From the NCBI GenBank assembly GCA_035629025.1, contig DASPIU010000029.1:8922-72921 (forward strand): 64,000 nt of DNA. Reading direction: 5' to 3'. Under the pieces are notes generated by a model that was not told the DNA's origin, made no database searches, and was given only the letters and a program-made list of their open reading frames with translations. How positions within the stretch are numbered: position 1 is the stretch's first letter; each line of letters starts with the position of its first letter. Below, piece after piece: positions 49,166-57,367 of the stretch. Source of the DNA: Stenotrophomonas_A sp035629025. Lineage in GTDB: Bacteria; Pseudomonadota; Gammaproteobacteria; Xanthomonadales; Xanthomonadaceae. A program made the translations under genes and the position numbers.

Positions 49166-49648
49166 TCAGCGCAGCACGACGCGGCCGTTGACCACGCGCA
49201 CGTAGGTGTTCTCGCGGATTCCGCCCAGATCGCGCTGGTTGATGACGAGGACGCGGCCATCGTCCATCTTGACCTGGATGTCGTAGGAATCGCCAGTGAC
49301 ATTCTTCTGGATCGCGTTGCCCGCCACCGCGCCGGCGCCGGCGCCGAGCACCGTGGCCACGTTCTGGTTGCCCTTGCTGCCGCCGGTCTCATGCGAAATG
49401 GTGCGGCCGGCAACGGCGCCGACGATGCCACCGAGGACCGCGCCGGTCGCCGAAGGCGCGCTGCGGTTGGACTGCACCGCGTCGATACGGGTAACGATGC
49501 CGCAATCGGCGCAGCGACCTGCCTGCGAGTAGCCGGAGTTGTAGCTGCCGCCGCCATAGTTGCTGTAACCGGGCTGGCTGGTGGCACAGCCGGCGAGCAG
49601 GGCCGCCGTGCCCAGGCCGAAGCCAAGGCCGATCTGACGAATGTTCAT
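49166..49648 (-). CDS. Glycine-zipper 2TM lipoprotein (SlyB-like)
   Basis: 160 residues. Lipoprotein signal ending LLAGC (Cys about 21), a Gly/Tyr/Ser linker, a RCADCG motif, then the glycine zipper GAVLGGIVGAVAGRTI and VLGAGAGAVAGNAIQ, and a C-terminal beta domain (YDIQVKMDDGRVLVINQ). Such proteins sit in the outer membrane and are usually envelope-stress induced. Start ATG 49648, with a purine-poor but acceptable site. Confidence 0.9.
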   Translation of the reverse strand: MNIRQIGLGFGLGTAALLAGCATSQPGYSNYGGGSYNSGYSQAGRCADCGIVTRIDAVQSNRSAPSATGAVLGGIVGAVAGRTISHETGGSKGNQNVATVLGAGAGAVAGNAIQKNVTGDSYDIQVKMDDGRVLVINQRDLGGIRENTYVRVVNGRVVLR

Positions 49649-49801
49649 GGGTCCTCCGATGGTCAGGTGCGGCGCCTTTGCCGCGGGGACCTCATCCTCT
49701 CGTGCCCCGGGTGAACGCGATGCCAACCGTAGCCGCTGCGTGCGACTGGGCGGGGTACAGCGGACATCCACGTCAACACCGTGCGAAACCCGCTGCCGGT
49801 A

Positions 49802-50233
49802 TCAACGGAAATCCTGGTGGCAGGCCTTGCAGGCTTCGCCGATGCGCGTGTTGACCGTGGCCAGCGCGCCGCAGTTGGCCGGCGCTTCGGCCAGCGACTG
49901 GTCCAGCGCCGAGCGCAGGTTGCGTGCGTGCTCGGCGTAGCGGCGGTCATCGCGCAGGCTGGGGAAGGCCGCTTCCAGGTCATTGGACAGGTAGCGCAGT
50001 GACTGCAGCCGCGGCAGCGCGTCGGCCGTGGTGCAGCGGTTCTGCTTCTGCGCCTGCAGCAGCAGCTTGGTCTGGTGCGCCATCACATGCATCAGCGCAT
50101 GCGGGAAGGGATCGCGCCGCGCCTCCAGGGCGCGCAGCAGCATCACGGTGGCGACGATGCCCACCAGCAGGCCGATCAAGGCCATGAACAAATAGCGGTA
50201 GGCGGCGGAAGGACGGCGGGGCTGGCTGGACAT
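49802..50233 (-). CDS. Membrane-anchored c-type cytochrome (c'/c556-like)
   Basis: 143 residues. An N-terminal membrane anchor (about 13-33) precedes a helical domain and the single haem site CKACH at residues 136-140, near the C-terminus as in class II cytochromes (c', c556). Two other Cys (CTTADAL, NCGAL) may form a disulphide. It should be periplasmic and carry electrons or bind small gases. No oxidase genes are adjacent. Confidence 0.82.
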   Translation of the reverse strand: MSSQPRRPSAAYRYLFMALIGLLVGIVATVMLLRALEARRDPFPHALMHVMAHQTKLLLQAQKQNRCTTADALPRLQSLRYLSNDLEAAFPSLRDDRRYAEHARNLRSALDQSLAEAPANCGALATVNTRIGEACKACHQDFR

Positions 50234-50302
50234 GGCGGGCTCCGGGGCAGGCGGCTGGCACTGGCGCCGATGCTACGACGGTCCGGGCGCCGCCGCACCC
50301 GG

Positions 50303-50308
50303 TAAAAT
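50303..50308 (+). promoter_or_regulatory. -10 box adjacent to the tcdA start (possible leaderless mRNA)
   Basis: TAAAAT ends six bases before ATG 50315, which would place the transcription start at the start codon. There is no ribosome site and no consensus -35. Confidence 0.5.
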
Positions 50309-50314
50309 GTCGGC

Positions 50315-51154
50315 ATGGATTCGCAATGGCTTGAACGATTCGCCGGCATCGAACGGCTTTATGGCGTGGGCAGCGTGGCGCGGCTGGCCGCCTGCCGCGT
50401 GGCGGTGGTGGGCATGGGCGGGGTCGGCTCGTGGGTGGTGGAGGCGCTGGCCCGTTCGGCCGTGGGCCACCTGACCCTGATCGACGCCGACGACATCTGC
50501 GTGTCCAACACCAATCGCCAGCTGCCGGCGCTGGCCGGCCAGTACGGTCAGAACAAGGCCCAGGCGATGGCCACGCGTTGCCGCGCGATCAACCCGCAGA
50601 TCGACGTGGTCGCGGTGGAGGCTTTCCTCACCGCCAGCAACATGGAGTTGCTGCTCGGGCAGGGCTTCGACCTGGTGATCGATGCCTGCGACAGTTTCCG
50701 GGTCAAGGTGGAAGCCATCGCCTGGTGCCGCCGGCGCAAGCTGCCGCTGGTCACGGTGGGCGCGGCCGGCGGGCGTACCGACCCGACCCTGGTGCGCGTG
50801 CGCGATGTGTCGCGCACCGAGCACGACGCGATGCTGGCGCTGATCCGCAAGAAGCTGCGCGGCGAGTTCAACTTCCCCAAGAATCCGCAGCGCTACTTCG
50901 GCGTGCCGGCGGTGTACTCGCTGGAGAACGTCAAGTACCCGCAAGCCGATGGCAGCGTCTGCGGCGTGCGCCCGCAGCTCGGCGCCGATGCGGCGCTCAA
51001 GCTGGACTGCGGTGCCGGTCTGGGCGCCGCCACGCATATCACCGGCGCATTCGCCTTTGCCGCCACCGGCAAGGCACTGGAAATGCTGCTCAAGCCCAAG
51101 GCCGCGGCCAGGCCGCAAGCCGCCGCGGAGGCCAAAGCCGCCGAGGCGCTGTAG
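50315..51154 (+). CDS. tcdA: tRNA threonylcarbamoyladenosine dehydratase TcdA (ThiF/E1-like)
   Basis: 279 residues. E1-like fold with the nucleotide motif VVGMGGVGSWVVEALARS, then LIDADDICVSNTNRQ, FDLVIDACDSFRVK and the family's TRTEHDxML/FNFPKNPQR-type segments. It makes the cyclic form of t6A at position 37 of ANN-decoding tRNAs using ATP. Its start lies directly behind a -10 box. Its stop is one base from the convergent tatD stop. Confidence 0.95.
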   Translation: MDSQWLERFAGIERLYGVGSVARLAACRVAVVGMGGVGSWVVEALARSAVGHLTLIDADDICVSNTNRQLPALAGQYGQNKAQAMATRCRAINPQIDVVAVEAFLTASNMELLLGQGFDLVIDACDSFRVKVEAIAWCRRRKLPLVTVGAAGGRTDPTLVRVRDVSRTEHDAMLALIRKKLRGEFNFPKNPQRYFGVPAVYSLENVKYPQADGSVCGVRPQLGADAALKLDCGAGLGAATHITGAFAFAATGKALEMLLKPKAAARPQAAAEAKAAEAL

Positions 51155-51155
51155 T

Positions 51156-51923
51156 TCAGTCGGCGAGGGCGAACAGGCGGCGCGCGTTGTCGCGCGTTTG
51201 CGCGGCGATGTCCGCGGCCGCTTCGCCACGCAGGTCGGCGATGACCTGCGCGATATGGCCCAGGCGTGCCGGCTCGTTGCGCTGGCCGCGAATGTCGGCG
51301 TCGGGCTGGTCCGGGGCGTCGGTCTCCAGCAGCAGGTACTGCAGCGGCATGGTCTGGGCCAGGTGACGCAGCCGGCGCGCGCGTTCGTAGGTGACCGGCC
51401 CGCCGAGGCCGATGAGAAAGCCGCGTTCCCACAACTGGCGCGCCTGTTCGGGGCTGCCGGCAAAGCTGTGCACCACGCCGCGCACCTCGCCGGTGCGGCG
51501 GATGGCCTGGATCACCGCCTCGACCGCGCGCCGCGCATGCACGACCAGCGGCAGGTCGTAGCGCTGGGCCAGGGCCAGCTGGCCGTCGAAGTAATGCGCT
51601 TGGGCGGCGTGGTCCAGATCCTCGATGAAGTAGTCCAGCCCGCACTCGCCGATCGCGCAGGGGCGCTCGCGCTCGATCCACTGCTGCAGCTGGTCCAGGT
51701 GTTCGGGCCGGTGCTCGGCCAGGAACACCGGGTGCAAGCCGTAGGCCGGATGCAGCCCGGCCTGCGCGCGGCACACCTGCCGCAGCTTCGGCCAGCTGGC
51801 GGCGGTCGTCGCCGGCACCACCTGGGCCAGGACGCCGGCGGCGCTGGCGCGTGCGAGCACGGCGTCGCGGTCGGCATCGAACTCGTCGGCGTCCAGGTGG
51901 CAGTGGCTGTCGATCAGTTGCAT
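51156..51923 (-). CDS. TatD-family metal-dependent hydrolase/DNase
   Basis: 255 residues. Metal ligands: DSHCHLD at 5-11, E in GECGLDYF, His in VVHARR, VHSFAGS and LLETDAP. TatD enzymes are 3'-5' exonucleases on DNA or RNA, or hydrolases of unknown substrate. ATG 51923 gives the family N-terminus MQLIDSHCHL. It is seven bases downstream of the DUF6116-like gene. Confidence 0.93.
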   Translation of the reverse strand: MQLIDSHCHLDADEFDADRDAVLARASAAGVLAQVVPATTAASWPKLRQVCRAQAGLHPAYGLHPVFLAEHRPEHLDQLQQWIERERPCAIGECGLDYFIEDLDHAAQAHYFDGQLALAQRYDLPLVVHARRAVEAVIQAIRRTGEVRGVVHSFAGSPEQARQLWERGFLIGLGGPVTYERARRLRHLAQTMPLQYLLLETDAPDQPDADIRGQRNEPARLGHIAQVIADLRGEAAADIAAQTRDNARRLFALAD

Positions 51924-51930
51924 GCGGCGC

Positions 51931-52143
51931 TCAGCCGTTGCGCAGGGACGGCGGCGTGCCCTTGCGATACTTCCAGTTGGCGAGCAGCACCGTGGACAGG
52001 CCAAGCACCAGTTCATCGACGAAGGGCACCGGGTCTGGCAGGAACAGGTCGACCACGAACAGCGCGGCGACGACCTTGGCCAGGGTGGGGAAGCGCAGGC
52101 GGCCGGCCCAGTTCAAAAGCGGCACGGTAAGCGGGTTGGGCAT
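51931..52143 (-). CDS. Small membrane protein (DUF6116-like)
   Basis: 70 residues. A central hydrophobic stretch (LAKVVAALFVVDLFLPDPVP, about 19-38) and a second (ELVLGLSTVLLANW) suggest two membrane helices, ending in a basic tail. ATG 52143 has AAGGAA seven bases upstream. It resembles a family found in Xanthomonadaceae, with unknown role. Probably co-transcribed with tatD. Confidence 0.75.
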   Translation of the reverse strand: MPNPLTVPLLNWAGRLRFPTLAKVVAALFVVDLFLPDPVPFVDELVLGLSTVLLANWKYRKGTPPSLRNG

Positions 52144-52265
52144 GGCAGTTCCTTGGAAACGACTAAGCGTGAATGAAATCACCCGCCAAGCTCCTTCACA
52201 CGCACATTCTCCGCGAAGGCGTGGATTTGTTCAGCAAGGTCGTGATGGAATCCCACCGTCCTCAA

Positions 52266-52280
52266 ACGCGGACCGTCCGC
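52266..52280 (+). promoter_or_regulatory. Hairpin before the ribosome site of the glycine-zipper gene
   Basis: GCGGAC-C-GTCCGC (52268-52280) is immediately followed by the ribosome site AGGGAG and the ATG at 52294. It resembles the hairpin in the sodA leader. Confidence 0.4.
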
Positions 52281-52293
52281 AGGGAGCAAGTCA

Positions 52294-53109
52294 ATGAAAA
52301 GCAACACGACAACTATACTGGTCGCGGCAGGCGCACTGCTGGTCGGCGGTGTGGCGACGGCCGCCTTCATGAACAATCGCGGCAAGAGCGATGACTTCGT
52401 GGCGCCGTCGGCGCAGACGCGGCCGGCGCTGGACAACTCGCTGAGCGAGGATCCCAATGCGGTGGCGCCGGGCCGGGGCCTGGAGTATGCGGACGTGGTC
52501 AAGATCGACCCGATCACGCAGAAGGAAAAGGTCTACGCCACGGTGCTCGGCAGCGAGGCGGTGCGCGAGACGACCAGCACCAGCACGCCGCACGAGGTGT
52601 GCCGTGACGTGGTGGTGCAGGAGCGCATGCCCGAGCGCGATGGCAACGTCGGTGGCACGGTGGCGGGCGCGGTGATCGGCGGCCTGCTCGGCAACCAGGT
52701 CGGCGGCGGCAACGGGCGCAAGGTGGCGACGGCGGCCGGCGCAGTGGCCGGCGGTGTGATCGGCAACCAGGTGGACAAGCGCCACGTCGGCGGCCAGGTG
52801 GTGAACCGTACCGAGCGCCAGTGCCATACCGAAAACGCGACGGCGGAATCGTCGCGGGTGACGGGCTACAACGTGACCTACCGCAATGCGGATGGCACGA
52901 CCGGCACGATGCGCATGGACAGCAAGCCGGGCGAGCGCATTGCGATGGGCAACGAGGACAAGGTCATCGCCTACAACGTCACCTACCGCTACGACGGTGC
53001 GGAGAAGACGGTGCGCATGGAGAGCAAGCCGGCCAGCGATCGCCTGCCGGTGATCGACGGGCAGCTGGTGACGCAGACCGCCGCGGCGGATGGCGCCACC
53101 CGGCAGTAG
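52294..53109 (+). CDS. Glycine-zipper 2TM protein with duplicated C-terminal beta motif
   Basis: 271 residues. One N-terminal membrane segment (about 7-25), then a glycine zipper (VGGTVAGAVIGGLLGNQVGG and AAGAVAGGVIGNQV, about 112-160) as in SlyB/17-kDa antigen proteins, with HEVCRDV and RQCHTE flanking it. The last ~85 residues contain two copies of a 35-40-residue motif, GYNVTYRNADG...TMRMDSKPGERI and AYNVTYRYDG...TVRMESKPASDR. It is probably inner-membrane anchored or periplasmic and involved in the envelope. Strong ribosome site and terminator. Confidence 0.88.
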   Translation: MKSNTTTILVAAGALLVGGVATAAFMNNRGKSDDFVAPSAQTRPALDNSLSEDPNAVAPGRGLEYADVVKIDPITQKEKVYATVLGSEAVRETTSTSTPHEVCRDVVVQERMPERDGNVGGTVAGAVIGGLLGNQVGGGNGRKVATAAGAVAGGVIGNQVDKRHVGGQVVNRTERQCHTENATAESSRVTGYNVTYRNADGTTGTMRMDSKPGERIAMGNEDKVIAYNVTYRYDGAEKTVRMESKPASDRLPVIDGQLVTQTAAADGATRQ

Positions 53110-53135
53110 TCGGTCTGTTGTCTGATGGTGTATCG

Positions 53136-53165
53136 AGGGGCCGGCATTGCCGGCCCCTTTTTGTT
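53136..53165 (+). terminator. Rho-independent terminator
   Basis: Perfect 10-bp stem AGGGGCCGGC/GCCGGCCCCT with ATT loop followed by TTTTTTGTT, 27 bp after the glycine-zipper gene. Confidence 0.93.
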
Positions 53166-53197
53166 CTAAGGGCGGCCTTCGAGGGGTCATGTGCGGC

Positions 53198-53300
53198 GGC
53201 CGGGGGGTAGGCCCTTTCGGGACACGCGGTGAACCCATCCATGGGGCTCGATGGCGCCATCCATGGCGCCATCGGTCCCGAAAGGGCCTACCCCCCGGCC
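53198..53300. repeat. Multi-hairpin repeat, family B, copy 3 (divergent subtype)
   Basis: 103 bp in the same orientation as copy 2. The arms are new in sequence but fully paired: GTAGGCCCTTTCGGGA with TCCCGAAAGGGCCTAC, 25 bp each side in total. The inner 11-bp hairpin is GATGGCGCCAT-CC-ATGGCGCCATC, replacing the GTAGGCAACAT type; ACCCATCCATGGGGCTCG between them is close to copy 1. Confidence 0.85.
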
Positions 53301-53380
53301 ACCCGATAGATCGGCGCGAACGGAAACGAAGGCGGCATTGGCATCCATGTCTCGGCTACACGATTGACGGCTGGGGTCGG

Positions 53381-53456
53381 TGTGGGAGGGGCTTCAGCCC
53401 GACGAGCGAAGATGCCATCTGTCAGATCACGGTCGCGGCTGGAGCCGCTGCCACAG
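53381..53456. repeat. REP-like unit, family A, copy 6 (inverted, decayed)
   Basis: GGGAGGGGCTTCAGCCC first, then GCGGCTGGAGCCGC. Base changes in both arms suggest an older copy. Confidence 0.8.
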
Positions 53457-53466
53457 TGCATCCATC

Positions 53467-53472
53467 TACAAT
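53467..53472 (+). promoter_or_regulatory. -10 box of the acyl-CoA dehydrogenase gene
   Basis: TACAAT, 26 bp before ATG 53499. Confidence 0.45.
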
Positions 53473-53498
53473 CGAGGTTTCCAGCCGGTGCCGCCACC

Positions 53499-54662
53499 AT
53501 GCCCCTGCCACCCGATGACCTGTTCGACGTGCAATGGCTGCTTGGCGACGAACATCGCGCCGTGCAGGCGGCCGTCGCCCGCTTTACCGACGAACGCGTC
53601 CTGCCGCTGATCGGCGAAGCCTTCGAGGTTGGCCGCTTCCCCCGCGAACTCGTTGCCGAGATGGCCGGCCTCGGCCTGCTTGGCGCCACCTTGCCAAGTC
53701 AATACGGCGGCGGTGGCCTCGATGCCATTGCCTACGGCCTCATCTGCCAGGAACTCGAACGCGGCGACAGCGCCATGCGCAGCTTCGTCAGCGTTCAGTC
53801 CTCGCTGTGCATGTATCCAATTTTTGCCTACGGCGATGAGGGCCAACGCCAGCGCTGGCTGCCCGAGATGGCCGCCGGCCGCTTGATCGGCTGCTTCGGC
53901 CTGACCGAGGCCGACGGCGGCTCCGATCCGGCCGCGATGCGCACCCGCGCCCGTCGCGACGGCGGCGACTGGCTCATCGACGGCGCCAAACTGTGGATTA
54001 CCAACGGCAGCATCGCCGACCTGGCCATTGTCTGGGCGCAGACCGACGAAGGCGTGCGCGGTTTTGTCGTCGAGCGCGGCACCCCGGGCTTCAGCGCCCA
54101 GGACATCGGCCAGAAGATGAGCCTGCGCGCTTCCGTCACCTCGGCCCTGTACTTCGACAGCGTGCGCGTGCCCGAGGCCCAGCGCCTGCCCGGTGCCATC
54201 GGCCTGAAGGCGCCGCTGGGCTGCCTGACCCAGGCCCGCTACGGCATTGCCTGGGGCGCGATTGGCGCAGCCATCGCCTGCCTGCGCGAAGCCCTGGCCC
54301 ACAGCGCGCAGCGCCAGCTGTTCGCCCGGCCGCTGGCGGCCAACCAGGCCGTGCAGCTGCGCCTGGCCGAAATGGCCCGCGCCATCACCAGCGCGCAATT
54401 GCTCGCCCTGCAACTGGGCCGGCTCAAGGACGCCGGACGCATGCAACCGGCGCAAGTGTCGCTGGCCAAGTGGAACAACTGCCGCATGGCCCTGGATACC
54501 GCCCGCGACTGCCGCGACCTGCTGGGCGCCGCCGGCATCAGCCTGGCGCATGCCGCCATTCGCCATGCCTTGAATCTGGAGTCGGTCATCACGTATGAAG
54601 GTACCCAGACCATCCACCAGCTGGTGGTGGGTCGTGAATTGACCGGGCTCAACGCGTTCTAG
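53499..54662 (+). CDS. Acyl-CoA dehydrogenase, glutaryl-CoA dehydrogenase-like
   Basis: 387 residues. Standard N-helical, beta and C-helical domains: GCFGLTEADGGSDPAAM (FAD/substrate motif, about 130), LWITNGSIADLAIVW, and the C-terminal YEGTQTIHQLVVGRELTGL with the catalytic Glu of the YEGT motif. That ending and the length are typical of glutaryl-CoA dehydrogenases, which make crotonyl-CoA from glutaryl-CoA in lysine and tryptophan breakdown. The exact substrate is inferred. Confidence 0.88.
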   Translation: MPLPPDDLFDVQWLLGDEHRAVQAAVARFTDERVLPLIGEAFEVGRFPRELVAEMAGLGLLGATLPSQYGGGGLDAIAYGLICQELERGDSAMRSFVSVQSSLCMYPIFAYGDEGQRQRWLPEMAAGRLIGCFGLTEADGGSDPAAMRTRARRDGGDWLIDGAKLWITNGSIADLAIVWAQTDEGVRGFVVERGTPGFSAQDIGQKMSLRASVTSALYFDSVRVPEAQRLPGAIGLKAPLGCLTQARYGIAWGAIGAAIACLREALAHSAQRQLFARPLAANQAVQLRLAEMARAITSAQLLALQLGRLKDAGRMQPAQVSLAKWNNCRMALDTARDCRDLLGAAGISLAHAAIRHALNLESVITYEGTQTIHQLVVGRELTGLNAF

Positions 54663-54685
54663 GGCAGGACGCCCAAGGGGGTTTC

Positions 54686-57277
54686 GTGGGGGTAGGAAAG
54701 AGCAAGTGGCTGCTCATGGCGGCAATGCTGCTGTGTGCGAACGCCTGGGCGCGGGACCAGGCACCGGCCATGGCCGCCGCGCCGGGCTGGGTGCAGGACG
54801 ATCCGGTTCCAGACAGCGGCAGTGGCAGCGGGGGCCTGCGCTACGAACTGGTCTCCGACCAGATCGACCTCAGCGGCCCGCGTCCGCTGTGGTACCACCG
54901 CGTCAGCTACACCGTGCAGCGCGCCAACGCGCTCGGCGATGCCGGGCAGATCGGCCTGTACTACCAGCCTGATTATCAGCAGCTGTCGCTCAACCAGCTC
55001 GACGTGTGGCGCGATGGCCGCCGCATCGACATGCGCCAGCGCGCCCACTACGCGCAGCTGCGCCGCGAAAGCGAACTGGAGCAGGGCCTGCTCGACGGCG
55101 CGATGACCCTCAACATCAGCCTGCCCGACCTGCGCGTGGGCGACCGCATCGACTACGCCTATACCGTGGCCGGCAGCAACCCGGTGTTCGGCCGCGGCTA
55201 TTACGACAGCTACGGTGCCCGCTACGACGTGCCGCTGGCGGCGCGGCGCCTGCGCGTGCGCTACCCGAGCGGCCTGCCGCTGCGCTGGAAAGTCAGCGCG
55301 CCGGGCTTCCGCCAGGCGCGCAGCCAGCTCGGCGGCCTGGAGGAACTGCGCCTGGACGCCGACGCCATTGCCGCGGTGCGTTCGGAAAAGGACACGCCCG
55401 CAGGCCACGACAGCTACGGCCGCATCGAGTTGTCCACCGCCGCCGACTGGCGCCAGGTCGCCGACTGGGCCGCGGCGCTGTATCCGCGAAGCTTCCGTGA
55501 CCCGGAAGTGGCGCGCGCCATGGCCCGCCAGCTGCAGCTGGACCGCAGCGACCCGCAGGGCTCGATGCAGCGCGCCATCGCTTTCGTGCAGGGCGAGATC
55601 CGCTACCTCGGCCTGGAGATGGGCGCCAACTCGCACGCCCCGCATGCGCCGGAGGAAACCCTGCGCAACCGCTTCGGCGACTGCAAGGACAAGGCGACGC
55701 TGCTGGTCGCGCTGCTCGGGCTGGCTGGCGTGCCGGCCGAACCGGTGCTGGTCAACTCGGCGCCGGGCATGGACCTGGGCGCGCGCCTGCCAAGCCCGCT
55801 GGCCTTCGACCATGTCGTGGTGCGCGCGCGGCCGCCGGGCGGCGTGTTCTGGATCGACGCGACCCGCGACCGCGAATACGGCAGCTTCGACGCGCGCGCA
55901 CCGCTGCCGTTCGGCCAGGGCCTGCCGGTGCTGGCCGGGCAGGGGGCGCTGGTGGACATTCCATATCCCGCCGCGCGGGTGCCGGAGGTGGCGGTGGAGG
56001 AACGCGTCGAGCTCGCCATGTCGCAGCCGCGGCGGCAGGCGCGCTTCTCGGTGGTCACCGACTTCCTGCAGGGCCGCGGCGATGATGCCCGCGAGATGTT
56101 TGAAAGCCAGGGCGCCGAGGCCTTGGGCGACCGCTACCTGGACTACATGCGCGGCTTCTATACCCAGCTGCAGCTCGACGGCCTGCCGAGCGTGGACAGC
56201 GCCGACCCGGCGCGCCTGCGCATCGCCGAGAACTACCGGCTGGCCTGGCACCGCAACGACAATGACATCGTCGGCTTTCCGCTGTTCCAGTTGCAGGACT
56301 GGATGAAGGAACTGCCGCGCACCGCGCGGCGCACGCCGCTGGCGCTGGGCGGGCCGCGCCTGGCCACGCAGACCGTGCGCGTGCGCAGCGATGGCGGCAT
56401 TTCGGTGCGGCCGAGCACCGAGGTGATCGAGAACCCGTGGTTCCGCTTCAGCCGCCGCGTGGACGTGGAGGACGGCGAGCTGGTCATCGCCGGCGAATGG
56501 GAGCGACGCGCGCTGTCGATTCCTCCCGGCGACGTGCGCCGTGCCGCCAACGACATGGCGCGGGCGCGCGAGCTGCTGCAGTTCCAGCACGACTTCCGCC
56601 CCAATCCCTTGCGCAAGATCGGCCTTGCGCCGTGGCTCTACGCCCTGGCCGGCCTGGCCACGGCGCTGCTGCTGCTCGCCGCGGCCGGCTGGAGCGCATG
56701 GCGTGGCGGCATCGGCGGCCTGCTGTATACGCCGTACCGCAGCGGCTTGCAGCTGTGGCAGCAACCGCGCTTGCGGGGCTGGGTGTGGGCAGCATGGGCG
56801 CTGTCCTATGTGCTGGGACTGCTGCTGTACCGCGATGCCGGCGGTGGCACGATGCTGCGCCAGCTCGGCCTGTCCGTATTGCAGTGGGTGCTGTGGGCGC
56901 TGCTGTTCTGGGGCCTGCTGACGCTGCTGCGGGTGCGCATCGGTGCCGGCCGCCTGGCGACGGCGCTGGTCGCGGGCATGTTGCCGCAGTTGCCGCTGCT
57001 GGTGGGCATCGTCATTGCCACGCTTGGATCGGTGGCCTGGGTCGGCGGGGCAGGCGCTATCCCCCCGGCGGCGTGGCCGGGTCTGGCCGCCGCCATCGTG
57101 CTGCTGGGCGCGGCCATGGTCTGGACCGTGGTGGCGACCGTGGGCACCGTGGCCGCCGCCAGCGGTGCGCCGCGCCTGCGCGTGGCGTTGGCCTGGGGCG
57201 GCGTGTTTGCCGTGAGCGTCGCGCTCGGCATCGCACTGCTGCTGGTCCGCCTGCTGGGCCAGCACCTGGGCGGTTGA
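54686..57277 (+). CDS. DUF3857/transglutaminase-like membrane protein
   Basis: 863 residues from GTG 54686. Signal peptide (about 6-22), DUF3857 domain (about 50-230), a transglutaminase-like domain with all three catalytic residues (Cys in NRFGDCKDKATLL about 334, His in FDHVVV, Asp in WIDATRD), a beta-rich region, and five or six C-terminal membrane helices (about 650-860). Such proteins may act on peptides or proteins in the periplasm, but no substrate is known. The membrane tail is longer than in many family members. It follows the dehydrogenase by 23 bp. Confidence 0.88.
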   Translation: MGVGKSKWLLMAAMLLCANAWARDQAPAMAAAPGWVQDDPVPDSGSGSGGLRYELVSDQIDLSGPRPLWYHRVSYTVQRANALGDAGQIGLYYQPDYQQLSLNQLDVWRDGRRIDMRQRAHYAQLRRESELEQGLLDGAMTLNISLPDLRVGDRIDYAYTVAGSNPVFGRGYYDSYGARYDVPLAARRLRVRYPSGLPLRWKVSAPGFRQARSQLGGLEELRLDADAIAAVRSEKDTPAGHDSYGRIELSTAADWRQVADWAAALYPRSFRDPEVARAMARQLQLDRSDPQGSMQRAIAFVQGEIRYLGLEMGANSHAPHAPEETLRNRFGDCKDKATLLVALLGLAGVPAEPVLVNSAPGMDLGARLPSPLAFDHVVVRARPPGGVFWIDATRDREYGSFDARAPLPFGQGLPVLAGQGALVDIPYPAARVPEVAVEERVELAMSQPRRQARFSVVTDFLQGRGDDAREMFESQGAEALGDRYLDYMRGFYTQLQLDGLPSVDSADPARLRIAENYRLAWHRNDNDIVGFPLFQLQDWMKELPRTARRTPLALGGPRLATQTVRVRSDGGISVRPSTEVIENPWFRFSRRVDVEDGELVIAGEWERRALSIPPGDVRRAANDMARARELLQFQHDFRPNPLRKIGLAPWLYALAGLATALLLLAAAGWSAWRGGIGGLLYTPYRSGLQLWQQPRLRGWVWAAWALSYVLGLLLYRDAGGGTMLRQLGLSVLQWVLWALLFWGLLTLLRVRIGAGRLATALVAGMLPQLPLLVGIVIATLGSVAWVGGAGAIPPAAWPGLAAAIVLLGAAMVWTVVATVGTVAAASGAPRLRVALAWGGVFAVSVALGIALLLVRLLGQHLGG

Positions 57278-57367
57278 GCGGCCGCTCGCGGCAGGACTTT
57301 GCAGGGCCGGGGCTTTGCAAAGTCCGCCATGACTGTGACACTGCCGAGCCCCCTTTCGCCCGGTGTG

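Larger units (their letters stand above)
53166..53498. other. Repeat-bearing intergenic region
   Basis: 333 bp without a gene. It contains family B repeat copy 3, REP copy 6, and the TACAAT -10 box of the acyl-CoA dehydrogenase gene. Nothing else is seen. Confidence 0.6.
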
